From assembly GCA_937858995.1 (NCBI GenBank), contig CALLZC010000083.1, positions 1-64,000 of the forward strand: DNA of 64,000 nt, given 5' to 3'. Shown here piece after piece: positions 9,307-18,161 of this stretch. The position numbers and the translations under genes are program-made. Source of the stretch: an uncultured Nostocoides sp. (GTDB lineage: Bacteria; Actinomycetota; Actinomycetes; Actinomycetales; Dermatophilaceae). Each line of letters opens with the position of its first letter. The first letter of the stretch is position 1. The notes under the pieces were generated by a model. The model was given only the letters and a program-made list of their open reading frames with translations. It searched no databases and was not told the origin of the DNA.

Positions 9307-9840
9307 ATGTCCAATAGTGCACCGGCAGACCGGATCCGCACCCGCCATGTAGTGGTCATGGGCGTCTCTGGGTCCGGCAAATCGACTGTGGCCCAGGGCA
9401 TCGGCGAGGCCATGAACCTGCCGTTCGCTGAGGCCGACCGCTTCCACCCGCAGGGCAATATCGACAAGATGAGCCAGGGGATCCCGCTGACGGATGACGA
9501 CCGCTATCCATGGTTGCGCGACCTCGCGGCCTGGATGGCGACCCAGGCCCAGCAGGGCCAATCGACCGTGATGGCCTGCTCGGCACTGCGCCGCCAGTAC
9601 CGCGACATCCTGCGCCACGGCCCCCCGGAGGTGCATTTCGTCCACCTGGCCGGCGATCTGGAGGTGATCGCGCAGCGGATGGCCGCCCGGCAGGACCACT
9701 TCATGCCGGTCTCGCTGTTGCAGTCGCAGTTCGACACCTTGGAACCACTGGAGGCCGATGAGGCCGGTGTCGCGCTGGATCTGCGTCATACCCCGGAGGA
9801 ACTCATCGACGAGGCCGTGGCCTGGCTTCGGGAGCGTTGA
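9307..9840 (+). CDS. gntK: Gluconokinase
   Basis: Phosphorylates gluconate to 6-phosphogluconate for the pentose phosphate pathway. The P-loop GVSGSGKST (about residues 19-27) and the family motifs FAEADRFHPQGNIDKMSQGIPL and ACSALRRQYRD are present, and 177 residues is the usual length. The preceding permease shows the source of substrate. An in-frame ATG at 9358 would cut off the strand before the P-loop and is less likely. Confidence 0.94.
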   Translation: MSNSAPADRIRTRHVVVMGVSGSGKSTVAQGIGEAMNLPFAEADRFHPQGNIDKMSQGIPLTDDDRYPWLRDLAAWMATQAQQGQSTVMACSALRRQYRDILRHGPPEVHFVHLAGDLEVIAQRMAARQDHFMPVSLLQSQFDTLEPLEADEAGVALDLRHTPEELIDEAVAWLRER

Positions 9841-9883
9841 CGCGCCGGGCCACGTCGGGGGCCGTGACGGGCCGGCCGGCAGG

Positions 9884-9889
9884 TATGGT
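9884..9889 (+). promoter_or_regulatory. -10 box, leaderless start of lprG-like gene
   Basis: TATGGT lies seven bases before ATG 9897, which places transcription start at the start codon and supports that start over the in-frame ATG at 9885. Confidence 0.5.
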
Positions 9890-9896
9890 CACCCCC

Positions 9897-10583
9897 ATGC
9901 GCTCGTCCCTCGTGGCCGCGGTCCTCGTGCTACCGCTCGCCCTGATCGCCTGCTCAGGCGACGCCCCGACGGCCGACCCGGTGGCCGCCCTCGCCAAGGC
10001 CAAGACCACCCTCGAGACCGCCCCCGCGGTCACCTTGGACCTCAAGTCCGACAAGCCCATCCCCAGCGGCCACAACGGTGTCTCCGCGGCCGCCGGCACC
10101 GGCCTGATTGATGCCACGAGCCCCAAGTTCAAGGGGACGGTGAGCGCCGTCGTCAGCGGTGCACCCGTCACGACGGAGGTCGTGGCCATCGGATCCGACA
10201 CCTGGATGAAGCTCTTCACGCCGACGTTCAGCAAGGTGGACGTCGTCAAGCTGGGTGCACCCAACCCCGCCGGCTTCTTCGTGCCCGGTACCGGGCTCTC
10301 CTCCATCCTCGCCTCGGTCGGCTCACCGGCGGGTGGCAGCGAGAAACGCTATGGCGCCGAGATACTCGCGAGCTACACCGGATCGGTCAGCGGATCAGTT
10401 GTCAAAAAGCTGCTCAACCTGGGCACCGACACGGCCGTCTTCCGCGCCGAGTTCGGGGTCGCCACGCAGAGTGGCGAATTGCGCACCGCGAAGCTCACCG
10501 GGCCGTTCTATGACACAGGCGACTCGAGCTACTCGCTGGTGCTCACGGACTACGGCAAGACCATTGACATCACCGCCCCCTGA
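9897..10583 (+). CDS. lprG: LprG-like lipoprotein (LppX_LprAFG family)
   Basis: A 228-residue lipoprotein with signal peptide MRSSLVAAVLVLPLALIACS and lipobox Cys at about residue 19. The remainder has the LppX/LprG half-barrel character: VAALAKAKTTLETAPAVTLDL, then repeated beta segments ending in SYSLVLTDYGKTIDI. In mycobacteria LprG binds triacylated lipids and works with the exporter P55 encoded next to it; the same pairing is seen here, since the following gene overlaps by 20 bases. Function is inferred from the family and this context. Confidence 0.85.
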   Translation: MRSSLVAAVLVLPLALIACSGDAPTADPVAALAKAKTTLETAPAVTLDLKSDKPIPSGHNGVSAAAGTGLIDATSPKFKGTVSAVVSGAPVTTEVVAIGSDTWMKLFTPTFSKVDVVKLGAPNPAGFFVPGTGLSSILASVGSPAGGSEKRYGAEILASYTGSVSGSVVKKLLNLGTDTAVFRAEFGVATQSGELRTAKLTGPFYDTGDSSYSLVLTDYGKTIDITAP

Positions 10584-12243
10584 CTCTCGGCCGCGCACCC
10601 TTCTCGGTATTGCCTCGCTGGCGATTGCGCTCGCCGCGGCCGACACCTATGTCGTGGTGCTGGCGCTGACCGAGATGATGCAGGGCGTCGGCATCGGCAT
10701 CGAATCGCTGCAACGTGCCACTCCGATTATCAGCGGCTTCCTGCTGGGGTATGTCGCGGTGCTCCCCCTGATCGGGCGACTCGCGGACCTACTCGACAAG
10801 CAACGTGTCCTCCTGGGCTGCCTGGCCATCTTTGTCGTGGGATCCGCGGTGACGGCGCTCGCTTCGGACCTGACCGTCCTCGTGGCAGGGCGGGTGGTGC
10901 AGGGCGTCGGCGGCGGCGGACTGGTCCCGGCCACCCTGGCGATCGTCGCTGCCAGGTGGCCGGCCGAGACGCGCGGCTTGCCGCTGGGGGTGGTGGGCGC
11001 CGTCCAGGAACTCGGATCGGTGCTCGGACCGGTCCTGGGCGCCGCCATCCTGCTCGTCTCCGACTGGCGCGCGATCTTTTGGCTCAACGCCCTGGCCGGC
11101 ATCGTGCTGGCTGGCGCCATCTGGTGGACCTCGGCGCTGCGGCCTACCGGCTCGTGGCGCACCGTCGGCATCTGGGGGACCGCGCTCGGGCTGCTCTGGC
11201 TGGCGCTGGCGGCACCCGATGCGCTCGCGACCAGCGTCTCGCTCGGCGCTCCCTTCGTGCCGATCGGTTCCAGTGACGCCCGGCTGGCAACCCCGATCGG
11301 TCTGCTCGCCCTTGCCGTCGTCATCGGGGCCACCGGCTGGTCGATCCGGCGCGGGTGGTCCTGGTTGCGCCAAGCCGGCCCCTTCGGCGCGGCCATGCTC
11401 GGCAGCGCCCTGGGCTGCGTCATCGTGACCTTTGCCGCGGCTCAACCGGAGCGCGAGATCGTCGGGCCGTTGGGATATGCGCTGCTTCCGGTGGCCGCCG
11501 CGTGCACCCTGGCGTATGCCGTGCACCATCGCCGCTCGGCCAACCCGGTCATCCCGCACGGCGTGGTTCGGGGGACCACCGCCTGGGCGCTCGCTGTGTC
11601 GTTCTGCGCGGGCGCGGCCCTGGTTGCGGTGGTCGTCAACATCCCGCTGCTCGCCCGCCTGGTCCACACCACCGATGAGGCCGAGGCGGCCTTCGTCCTG
11701 CTGCGTTTCCTGATCGCCGTCCCCCTCGGAGCCCTCCTGGGCGGGTGGGCGGTGCGGCATACCGGCGATGGCATTGTCGCCGGCATCGGTATGGGGTGCG
11801 CCGCCCTCGGACTGGCCCTGATGACCGCGTGGGGGCGCGGGGCGTTCGCTACCGCAGGCTCCTGGTTCGTGCTGGCCCTGACCGGGCTCGGCATCGGGCT
11901 CGCGCTGGCTCCCGTGAACAATGCGGCCTTGTCGGCCGTGCGTGCCGATGCCCACGGGGCTGCCAGTGCGCTGATCGTGGTCTCTCGGATGATCGGGATG
12001 GTTCTCGGCCTGGCCCTGCTCACCGCAGTCGGGCTGCACCGCTACTACGAGATCGTCGCTGGTCTGCCGGATCCCACCGACACCGAAGCGCTCAAGAGCG
12101 CCGCCATCACTCAGGTGCATTGGGTCTTTTGGGGGGCCTCGGGTGCCGCCGCGCTCGGCGCACTGCTCTCGACCCGGCTGGGCGTAAATGTCAGGAGGCG
12201 GGCTGCTGCGCCGCCACGCCACCTGCCCGCGGGAACGGGCTGA
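10564..12243 (+). CDS. P55-like MFS transporter (DHA2 type)
   Basis: A 559-residue membrane protein with about 14 hydrophobic segments. MFS motif A (GRLADLLDKQRVL) and the antiporter motif C region (ELGSVLGPVLGAAI) are clear. I start at TTG 10564, which reads MTSPPPDSRPRTLLGI and reaches the first membrane segment directly; the frame is open further upstream only as an out-of-frame reading of lprG. The overlap with lprG means coupled translation. In mycobacteria P55 with LprG exports triacylglycerides and affects drug tolerance; that role is inferred here. Confidence 0.87.
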   Translation: MTSPPPDSRPRTLLGIASLAIALAAADTYVVVLALTEMMQGVGIGIESLQRATPIISGFLLGYVAVLPLIGRLADLLDKQRVLLGCLAIFVVGSAVTALASDLTVLVAGRVVQGVGGGGLVPATLAIVAARWPAETRGLPLGVVGAVQELGSVLGPVLGAAILLVSDWRAIFWLNALAGIVLAGAIWWTSALRPTGSWRTVGIWGTALGLLWLALAAPDALATSVSLGAPFVPIGSSDARLATPIGLLALAVVIGATGWSIRRGWSWLRQAGPFGAAMLGSALGCVIVTFAAAQPEREIVGPLGYALLPVAAACTLAYAVHHRRSANPVIPHGVVRGTTAWALAVSFCAGAALVAVVVNIPLLARLVHTTDEAEAAFVLLRFLIAVPLGALLGGWAVRHTGDGIVAGIGMGCAALGLALMTAWGRGAFATAGSWFVLALTGLGIGLALAPVNNAALSAVRADAHGAASALIVVSRMIGMVLGLALLTAVGLHRYYEIVAGLPDPTDTEALKSAAITQVHWVFWGASGAAALGALLSTRLGVNVRRRAAAPPRHLPAGTG

Positions 12244-12279
12244 CCCTCGAGCCGACCACCGATCGGGGCGGGGCTGCGA

Positions 12280-13191
12280 CTAGGACGAGGGGGTGCCCAC
12301 CACTGGTTCGTCCGGGTCACCGCTGGGGAGCAGGACGTCGCCGGTGCGCGTGAACTCGATGGCGCCGTCGGGCCAGCCGAGGATCAGTTTGTCGGCGACC
12401 CGCTCGATGGTCGTGGTCTTGCTGGCCAGCAGGCCCGCGAGCCACGCATCCTGTTTCATCAGGGGCGCCTCGCAACCCATTTCGGTCATCATCAGGCCGG
12501 GCTCGGCGAAGACGAGACGGCCGCCGACGATGCTCGCCCGCCCCGACATGGTGTTGCAGCCGGCGTTGAGGATGAGCGCATCGCCCCGGATGGACAGCCC
12601 GACCGTGACGGGCGCCATCGGGCGCGGTGCCTTCGCCAGGTTCGAGGACTGGTACATCCCCTCGAACTCGCGCAAGGCGTCGACGGCCGCGGAGCCGGAC
12701 GGCGCGGACGGGCTCGGGCCTGGCCCGGGGAAGGCACGCTCAGACTTCTCGAACCCGAGCCACCCCTCGTTCCAGTTGATGCCGAGCATCGGCCCTCCGG
12801 CATCGATCTGCGGGGACTTCGTGAGGTAGTCGGCCAGCCACTCGTCCTGCGCCATCAGCTCGGGTGCGCAGGCGAGATCGGTGGTCGTCAACGAATCGAC
12901 CACCAGGAGCCGGTCCTTCACGCGTGCCGTCACCTCGATGACATTGCACCCGACCCAGATCCGGAATCCCTTGTCGTGCACCTCAATCGCCTGTTCGCTG
13001 GCCACCATCGGCCGGGGCCCGGTGGCGTTGCGCCCCCAGTAGGTGCCCGCGACCGATGCGAAGCTGCGCACCGGCGTCATACCGGCTCGGTTATCGCTGG
13101 GGCCGCCCGAGCCGCTGCTGTCCACGGTGCCGGACCCGCAGGCGGCGAGGAGCAGCACGGAGGCGAGGGCGAGGGCGGGGCGCACAGTCAT
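12280..13191 (-). CDS. META domain lipoprotein with two META repeats
   Basis: A 303-residue lipoprotein beginning MTVRPALALASVLLLAACGS with a clear lipobox. Two META/HslJ-like domains follow, at about residues 45-155 and 180-295. Each has the pattern GCN then LTTTDLACAPELMAQDEWL or LMMTEMGCEAPLMKQDAWL. META domains occur in heat-inducible HslJ and secreted proteins of unclear role. ATG 13191 is chosen because the signal peptide then starts directly; the frame is open to 13236. Convergent with the exporter upstream. Confidence 0.85.
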   Translation of the reverse strand: MTVRPALALASVLLLAACGSGTVDSSGSGGPSDNRAGMTPVRSFASVAGTYWGRNATGPRPMVASEQAIEVHDKGFRIWVGCNVIEVTARVKDRLLVVDSLTTTDLACAPELMAQDEWLADYLTKSPQIDAGGPMLGINWNEGWLGFEKSERAFPGPGPSPSAPSGSAAVDALREFEGMYQSSNLAKAPRPMAPVTVGLSIRGDALILNAGCNTMSGRASIVGGRLVFAEPGLMMTEMGCEAPLMKQDAWLAGLLASKTTTIERVADKLILGWPDGAIEFTRTGDVLLPSGDPDEPVVGTPSS

Positions 13192-13329
13192 ACCGCCTTG
13201 GACGACGGGGCTCAAGACCTCGTTCCGGCATCGCACCAGCAGTCCACAGCGTCACCACAGCTGGGTCCGCAAGGCTTGGTGGGCGGGACCCACCCGAGGG
13301 AGAGCACGATCCACCAGAAGGGGATACAG

Positions 13330-14235
13330 ATGAGCGATCCACAGAATGCAGGCGTCCCTACCTTCCAGGGGCGGGTGCTGCCGCGGCCGCATGAGGACAT
13401 CGTCGACCAGGGTCTGGCGTTCGATCTCGCGACCATCGATCGTCGCCGCGCCGTGCGGCTCCTGGGCATGGGCGTAGGAGTGGCGGTGCTCGCGGCGTGT
13501 GCGGACGACGGCGCGAGCGGTGTCTCGGGTTCGTCATCGTCCCAGGCCGGCACAACCGCCAGCAGCGCATCGTCGACCTCCGCAACGAGCGCCACCCTCA
13601 CCGAGATCCCCGAGGAGACGGCGGGCCCCTATCCCGGCGACGGCTCCAATGGTCCCGACGTGCTCGGCGAAGCCGGCGTCGTCCGGCAGGACATCACCAC
13701 CAGCTTTGGTGCGATGAGCGGCACGGCGCAGGGGGTGCCCGCGCGCATCGAGTTGACCATTCTCGACATGGCCAAGGGCAATGCACCCTTCGCCGGTGCC
13801 GCCGTCTATGTCTGGCACTGTGATCGCGAGGGCGGCTACTCGCTCTACTCCGACGGAGTAACCGATCAGAACTACCTGCGCGGGGTGCAGATCGCCGGAG
13901 CCGATGGGACGGTCGCATTCACCTCGATCTTCCCCGCCTGCTACTCCGGGCGCTGGCCGCACGTGCACTTCGAGGTTTATCCGGACCAGGCGAGCATCAC
14001 CGATGCCGGCAACGCGATTGCCGTGTCGCAGCTGGCGATTCCCCGAGCCGAGTGCGACGCCGTCTACGCAACGCCAGGCTATGAGCAGTCCGTTGCGAAC
14101 TTCGCCGGCATGCAACTGGCGACCGACAATGTCTTTCGGGACGATGGGGGAGCCGGCCAGCTCGCCAGCATGAGCGGGGATGCCGCCACTGGCTACACGA
14201 TGTCCCTGACCGCGGCGGTGGACACCAGGACCTAG
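13330..14235 (+). CDS. Tat-exported intradiol ring-cleavage dioxygenase-like lipoprotein
   Basis: 301 residues. A twin-arginine signal (DRRRAVRLLGMGVGVAVLAA) precedes a lipobox Cys near residue 57 and a long Ser/Ala/Thr linker. The catalytic domain matches protocatechuate 3,4-dioxygenase beta-like folds: EIPEETAGPYPGDGSN holds the first Tyr ligand, then YVWHCDREGGYSLYSDG, YLRGVQ, and CYSGRWPHVHFEVY with the two His ligands. Extracytoplasmic members of this family exist in actinomycetes but their substrates are largely unknown. GAAGGGGAT upstream of ATG 13330 serves as ribosome site. Confidence 0.85.
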   Translation: MSDPQNAGVPTFQGRVLPRPHEDIVDQGLAFDLATIDRRRAVRLLGMGVGVAVLAACADDGASGVSGSSSSQAGTTASSASSTSATSATLTEIPEETAGPYPGDGSNGPDVLGEAGVVRQDITTSFGAMSGTAQGVPARIELTILDMAKGNAPFAGAAVYVWHCDREGGYSLYSDGVTDQNYLRGVQIAGADGTVAFTSIFPACYSGRWPHVHFEVYPDQASITDAGNAIAVSQLAIPRAECDAVYATPGYEQSVANFAGMQLATDNVFRDDGGAGQLASMSGDAATGYTMSLTAAVDTRT

Positions 14236-14249
14236 GCGACCCGGCACAC

Positions 14250-14276
14250 GCTGAGCGCAACCTCTGCTGAGTTGGC
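14250..14276 (+). repeat. Dispersed intergenic repeat, copy 1
   Basis: A 27-base stretch between convergent genes that matches 42683-42709 at 23 of 27 bases; both contain GCTGAGCGCA at the left and GCTGAGTTGGC at the right. A weaker third copy lies at 21050-21071. Confidence 0.5.
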
Positions 14277-14372
14277 CCCTGGCCCCGGGGCACGACAAGA
14301 ATGGCGGTCATCACCAGCATGACCCGGCCGCTCGCTGCGCACACCGGCACCGTCGCGGGCTCCGCAGGGCGG

Positions 14373-15251
14373 CTAGTTCGGATCGGCGACCAGGGCATCG
14401 ACGACGACCTCGGGTGCCTCGTAGCCCAGCATGTGCCCCTTGGCCGGCAGTTCGATCAACCGCGATCCGGGTATGCCGTGGTGCAGCGCGCGGGCGTAGC
14501 TCACCGGCGTGAGCCGGTCCTTTTCCCCCACCAAGATGGTTGTCGAGATGGTGCCCAGCGCCGCAAGCGAGGCGCGCTCGTCCAGCGCCTCGAGGGCTGT
14601 GAAATATTGACCCATGTCGCGGATGCTGGTGCCCGCGATCGCCTTGCGCACCAGTTTCACATCCCGGGGGTCCGGATCGTCACCGAAGTTGAGGTGGCGC
14701 TGGTGCCGGTTGCGGACGAAGACTCCGGCCGGGACCCGAGGACCGTGCGCCGCCACGCGCATGACCCCGGTCTCGACCAGCCCCACCAGGCCGGGACGCT
14801 CGACCTCGGCCGCCGCGGTCCCGAGCAGGACAACCCGCTCGACGCGTGCCAACAGGTCGGCCGGGTGCTGCCCGGCATACGCCATGATCGTCATCCCGCC
14901 CATCGAATGCCCGCCCAGGACCAGGCGGGGTGTGTCGACGGCGGCATCGATGACCGCGTGCAGGTCCCGCCCGAGTTGCGGGATCGAGGCAGGTGCCGTG
15001 CCGGGTGACGACTGCCCGTGACCGCGTTGGTCATAGGTGACGACGGTGTATTCGCCCTGGGCGTGCAGGCCCCGGATCACTCGGCTCCACACGGTGCGGT
15101 TGAGGGTCCACCCGTGGGCGAGCACGACCGTCGGCAGTGCCGGATCGGGTTCTCCGGCAGGGGGATAGACCTCGCCGACGAGGGTTGCCCCATCCTCCGT
15201 CCGGACCCGGAACGGCTCCCCACGCACCGGCGCGCGGAAGGCCTCAGGCAT
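14373..15251 (-). CDS. Alpha/beta hydrolase
   Basis: A 292-residue alpha/beta hydrolase fold enzyme. The oxyanion motif VVLAHGWTLNRTVW, nucleophile elbow LGGHSMGGMTIM, acid residue in VGEKDRLTPVSY and His in LPAKGHMLGYE make a full catalytic triad. Substrate cannot be told. ATG 15251 overlaps the end of the exonuclease III gene by eight bases, so the two are coupled. The frame remains open to 15629 but only as a shadow of that gene. Confidence 0.88.
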   Translation of the reverse strand: MPEAFRAPVRGEPFRVRTEDGATLVGEVYPPAGEPDPALPTVVLAHGWTLNRTVWSRVIRGLHAQGEYTVVTYDQRGHGQSSPGTAPASIPQLGRDLHAVIDAAVDTPRLVLGGHSMGGMTIMAYAGQHPADLLARVERVVLLGTAAAEVERPGLVGLVETGVMRVAAHGPRVPAGVFVRNRHQRHLNFGDDPDPRDVKLVRKAIAGTSIRDMGQYFTALEALDERASLAALGTISTTILVGEKDRLTPVSYARALHHGIPGSRLIELPAKGHMLGYEAPEVVVDALVADPN

Positions 15252-16029
15252 CGCGCACCTCCACGACGACGGGCGCGTGATCGGATGCGCCCTTGCCCTT
15301 GCGCTCCTCGCGATCGATGAAGGCGTCCGTGACCCGCTCGGCGAGATCCGGCGTGGCCAAGACGAAGTCGATGCGCATGCCCCGACCCTTTTGGAAGCGC
15401 AGCTGTTGGTAATCCCAATAGGTATAGACCTTGGGCCCAGGGTGTAGTGGCCGCACCACATCGTGGTAGCCGGCCTCGAGCACGGCCGCGAAGGCTGCGC
15501 GCTCCCGAGGGCTGACATGCGACTTGTCCTGATAGAACTCCATCGCCCACACATCCTCGTCGTGCGGGGCGATATTCCAGTCGCCCATGAGCAGGGTGGG
15601 CCCGTGGGCGCGCCAGCCGGCCGCCGCATCCCGCAGCCGGCTCAGCCACTCGATCTTGTAGTCCATGTGCGGGTCGAGCAACTGGCGACCGTTGGGCACA
15701 TAGAGGGAGTTGACCCGGATGCCCGCGCAGGTCGCTGCGAGATGGCGGGCCTCGGGGCTCGGTGCCTCACCCCACACCGGCGCCCCGGCAAAACCGGCCT
15801 CGACCTCGCTCAGGCCGACCCGGGAGGCGATGGCGACCCCATTCCACTGGTCATAGCCGTGGTGCGCCACCTCGTAGCCGATCTCCTCGAATCGGAAAAA
15901 CGGGAACTGGTCGTCGCGGGCCTTGGTCTCTTGGAGCGCCAGCACGTCGATGTCGCTGCGCTCGAGCCAGGGGATGACCCGTTCGATCCGAGATCGAATG
16001 GAGTTGACGTTCCAGGTCGCGATGCGCAC
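15244..16029 (-). CDS. xthA: Exodeoxyribonuclease III
   Basis: AP endonuclease and 3'-5' exonuclease of base excision repair, 261 residues. Family motifs are complete: RIATWNVNSIRSR, VLALQETKARDDQFP, SLYVPNGR, LLMGDWNIAPHDEDVW, YTYWDYQ and KGASDHAPVVVE with the catalytic Asp/His. Start is GTG 16029, with TAGTGT six bases upstream, so a leaderless transcript is likely. Divergent from the short-chain dehydrogenase, 35 bases between starts. Confidence 0.95.
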   Translation of the reverse strand: MRIATWNVNSIRSRIERVIPWLERSDIDVLALQETKARDDQFPFFRFEEIGYEVAHHGYDQWNGVAIASRVGLSEVEAGFAGAPVWGEAPSPEARHLAATCAGIRVNSLYVPNGRQLLDPHMDYKIEWLSRLRDAAAGWRAHGPTLLMGDWNIAPHDEDVWAMEFYQDKSHVSPRERAAFAAVLEAGYHDVVRPLHPGPKVYTYWDYQQLRFQKGRGMRIDFVLATPDLAERVTDAFIDREERKGKGASDHAPVVVEVRDA

Positions 16030-16035
16030 CGCTCC

Positions 16036-16041
16036 ACACTA
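16036..16041 (-). promoter_or_regulatory. -10 box, leaderless start of xthA
   Basis: TAGTGT on the minus strand lies six bases before GTG 16029. It faces the equivalent box of the divergent gene, so two -10 boxes sit within 23 bases. Confidence 0.5.
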
Positions 16042-16052
16042 CGGGCGGGGCC

Positions 16053-16058
16053 TACCCT
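16053..16058 (+). promoter_or_regulatory. -10 box, leaderless start of the SDR gene
   Basis: TACCCT lies six bases before ATG 16065; no Shine-Dalgarno sequence is present. Confidence 0.5.
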
Positions 16059-16064
16059 GCCGTC

Positions 16065-16835
16065 ATGACTACTGCCTTGATCACGGGTGCGACGGCGGGC
16101 ATCGGGTTGGAGTTCGCCACCCAGCTGGCCGCGCGGGGCCACGACCTGGTGCTCGTCGCGCGCAACCGGGAGCGACTCGAGAGCGGCGCGCAGCGGCTGC
16201 GCACGGCATACGGCGTGGCGGTGGAGGTGCTCCCCGCGGACCTGGCCGACCGGCGGCAACTGGCCACCGTCGCCGAGCGTGTCGCCGACCCGGAGCGCGA
16301 GGTCGCCATCCTGGTGAACAACGCGGGCTTCGGGCTCAAGGGCCGATTCCTCGACAACGACATTGCGGCCGAGGAAGAGCTCTTCGACGTCCTGTGCCGC
16401 GCGGTGCTGGTGCTCTCGCAGGCGGCCGCGCGGGCCATGACGGCCCGGGGTCGCGGCCAGATCATCAATGTGTCGTCGGTGGCCTCCTTCATCGCCGCGG
16501 GAACCTATTCGGCGGCCAAGTCCTATGTGACGGTGCTCACAGAATCCTTGTCCGCCGAGCTGTCGGGGACCGGGGTCACCGCCACCGCGTTGTGCCCCGG
16601 GTTCGTGCACACCGAGTTCCACGAACGGGCGGGTATGAGGATGGGCCAGTTGCCGGCAATCGCCTGGGTTCCGGTTCAAAAGCTCGTTCGCGAGGCCCTG
16701 GCGGACGCCGACAAGGGCGCGGTCATCTCGGTCCCCGGATGGCAGTACAAGGCGGTCACGAGCCTGCTTCACATCGCGCCACGCGCGGTGGCGCGCCGGG
16801 CGAGCCTGGTCAACCGGCGCCGGGATGCTCTGTAG
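16065..16835 (+). CDS. Short-chain dehydrogenase/reductase
   Basis: A 256-residue classical SDR. The cofactor motif TGATAGIG (residues 7-14), NNAG, the catalytic Ser in INVSSVASF and the YSAAK catalytic Tyr/Lys pair are all present. RNRERLE after the second beta strand suggests NADP preference. The C-terminal LVREALADADKG region resembles DltE/SadH-like short-chain reductases acting on lipids or ketones; substrate not assignable. Confidence 0.9.
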   Translation: MTTALITGATAGIGLEFATQLAARGHDLVLVARNRERLESGAQRLRTAYGVAVEVLPADLADRRQLATVAERVADPEREVAILVNNAGFGLKGRFLDNDIAAEEELFDVLCRAVLVLSQAAARAMTARGRGQIINVSSVASFIAAGTYSAAKSYVTVLTESLSAELSGTGVTATALCPGFVHTEFHERAGMRMGQLPAIAWVPVQKLVREALADADKGAVISVPGWQYKAVTSLLHIAPRAVARRASLVNRRRDAL

Positions 16836-16886
16836 CATCGATCGGCACCAGGACCCTTGTGGTCGTTCCTCCCCTGGAGTCGCATC

Positions 16887-18125
16887 ATGTCAACTTCCCC
16901 CCGTATGCCGCGCCGCGCCCTCGCGCTGGCCGCCACCAGCGCCACCGTGACCGGCCTGGTCGCCTCGGTGCTCGCCCCATCGGCCGGTGCCACGCCGGTG
17001 GCCCAGGACGCCCCACCTGCCGCCGCGGCGGCCGCCCCCGGCAGCTTCCTGAAGCTCTGGTCCGCCGAGTGGATGGCCGGGCAACGCAGCTTCACCACCG
17101 CGCAGGCCCAGGACTACGCCCGCCGGATGTCGCTCATCGTGGCGATGCGTGGCAAGTTCACCAAGGACATCGCCGCCATGAAAGCGGCCAATCCCAGCCT
17201 GAAGGTCTTGGTCTATCGCAACGCCACCTTCGGCGGGAAGAGCTACCCCGACAGCCTGTATGCCAAGAACAAGAGCGGCCAGCGGATCTACGCCCGCAAG
17301 TGGCCGACCACCTTCTTGATGAATATTTCGAGCCCGGCCTGGGCCGCAGAAGTCGGCCGCTCGTGCGTGGAGCTGATCAACGTCAGCAAGTATGACGGCT
17401 GCTTCCTCGACGTCCTGGGCTCCGGACCGCTGATGGGCAACTATCTCTCGTCGCTGCCCGTCACGGGCGGCAAGACCTGGACTCATGCCCAGTGGATCAA
17501 CTGGAGCGATGACATCACGGTGGCTGCCAAGCGGGCCACCGGCAAGCTGGTCATGGGCAATGGCCTCGGCAACGGGCGGCGCTACTACTCGCCGACCATG
17601 AGTTCCAAGGGGCTCGTCCCGGGCAATGACGGCATGGAGGCAGAGCTCTTCGTGCGTGAGGCGCACGCCCCGGTGGGGCAGTTCTACAGCGAGACCACCT
17701 GGAAGCAGGACGTCGACATGATGATCGACATCCAAAACAAGGGCAGTCGCCTGCTGTCCATGACCAAGGTGTGGACCACGGCGAGCGAGACCCAGAAGAA
17801 TGCCTGGCACAAGTACGCCCTGGCGACCTTCCTGCTGGGCTCGAACGGCAACTCCTACTTCTGCTTCTTGCGCGACAAGAACGCCGGAGCCTCCTGGGGC
17901 GCGCACCCGTACAACCAGATCGACATGGGCACCCCACTCGGGGCTTACGCCAAGGTCGGCACCGGGGTGTACGCCCGCAACTTCACCAAGGGCAAGGTCG
18001 TGATCAACGTCGGCACGTCCGCCTCCGGGCTGCGGTTGGGTCAGACCTACCGCACCGTCGATGGCGCGCGCGCGACGGGCACCGTGACGCTGCCAGCCCA
18101 TAGCGCGGAGTTCTTCCTGAAGTAG
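16887..18125 (+). CDS. Secreted putative glycoside hydrolase (GHL15-like)
   Basis: A 412-residue secreted protein. The signal peptide ends near ATPVAQDA (about residue 35), followed by an Ala-rich linker. The body begins FLKLWSAEWMAGQ and shows TIM-barrel-like features of the hypothetical glycosyl hydrolase group GHL15: LKVLVYRNATFG, DGCFLDVLG with likely catalytic acids, and GNDGMEAELFVREAH. The C-terminus (VYARNFTKGKVVINVG) is the usual small beta domain. Substrate unknown. GGAG eight bases before ATG 16887 supports this start. Confidence 0.7.
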   Translation: MSTSPRMPRRALALAATSATVTGLVASVLAPSAGATPVAQDAPPAAAAAAPGSFLKLWSAEWMAGQRSFTTAQAQDYARRMSLIVAMRGKFTKDIAAMKAANPSLKVLVYRNATFGGKSYPDSLYAKNKSGQRIYARKWPTTFLMNISSPAWAAEVGRSCVELINVSKYDGCFLDVLGSGPLMGNYLSSLPVTGGKTWTHAQWINWSDDITVAAKRATGKLVMGNGLGNGRRYYSPTMSSKGLVPGNDGMEAELFVREAHAPVGQFYSETTWKQDVDMMIDIQNKGSRLLSMTKVWTTASETQKNAWHKYALATFLLGSNGNSYFCFLRDKNAGASWGAHPYNQIDMGTPLGAYAKVGTGVYARNFTKGKVVINVGTSASGLRLGQTYRTVDGARATGTVTLPAHSAEFFLK

Positions 18126-18161
18126 CGCTCACCTGGTCCTGCGGTGTCTTGTCGGGTCGGA

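Noticed and set aside
7732..9789. 685-residue reverse-strand open frame under gluconate genes
   Set aside because: Composition is the His/Gln/Asp/Arg-rich pattern typical of antisense frames in high-GC DNA; the forward genes have full family motifs.
10255..10563. Upstream extension of the P55-like exporter inside lprG
   Set aside because: The frame is open but encodes an Arg/Ser/Pro-rich shadow of lprG; TTG 10564 gives the expected N-terminus.
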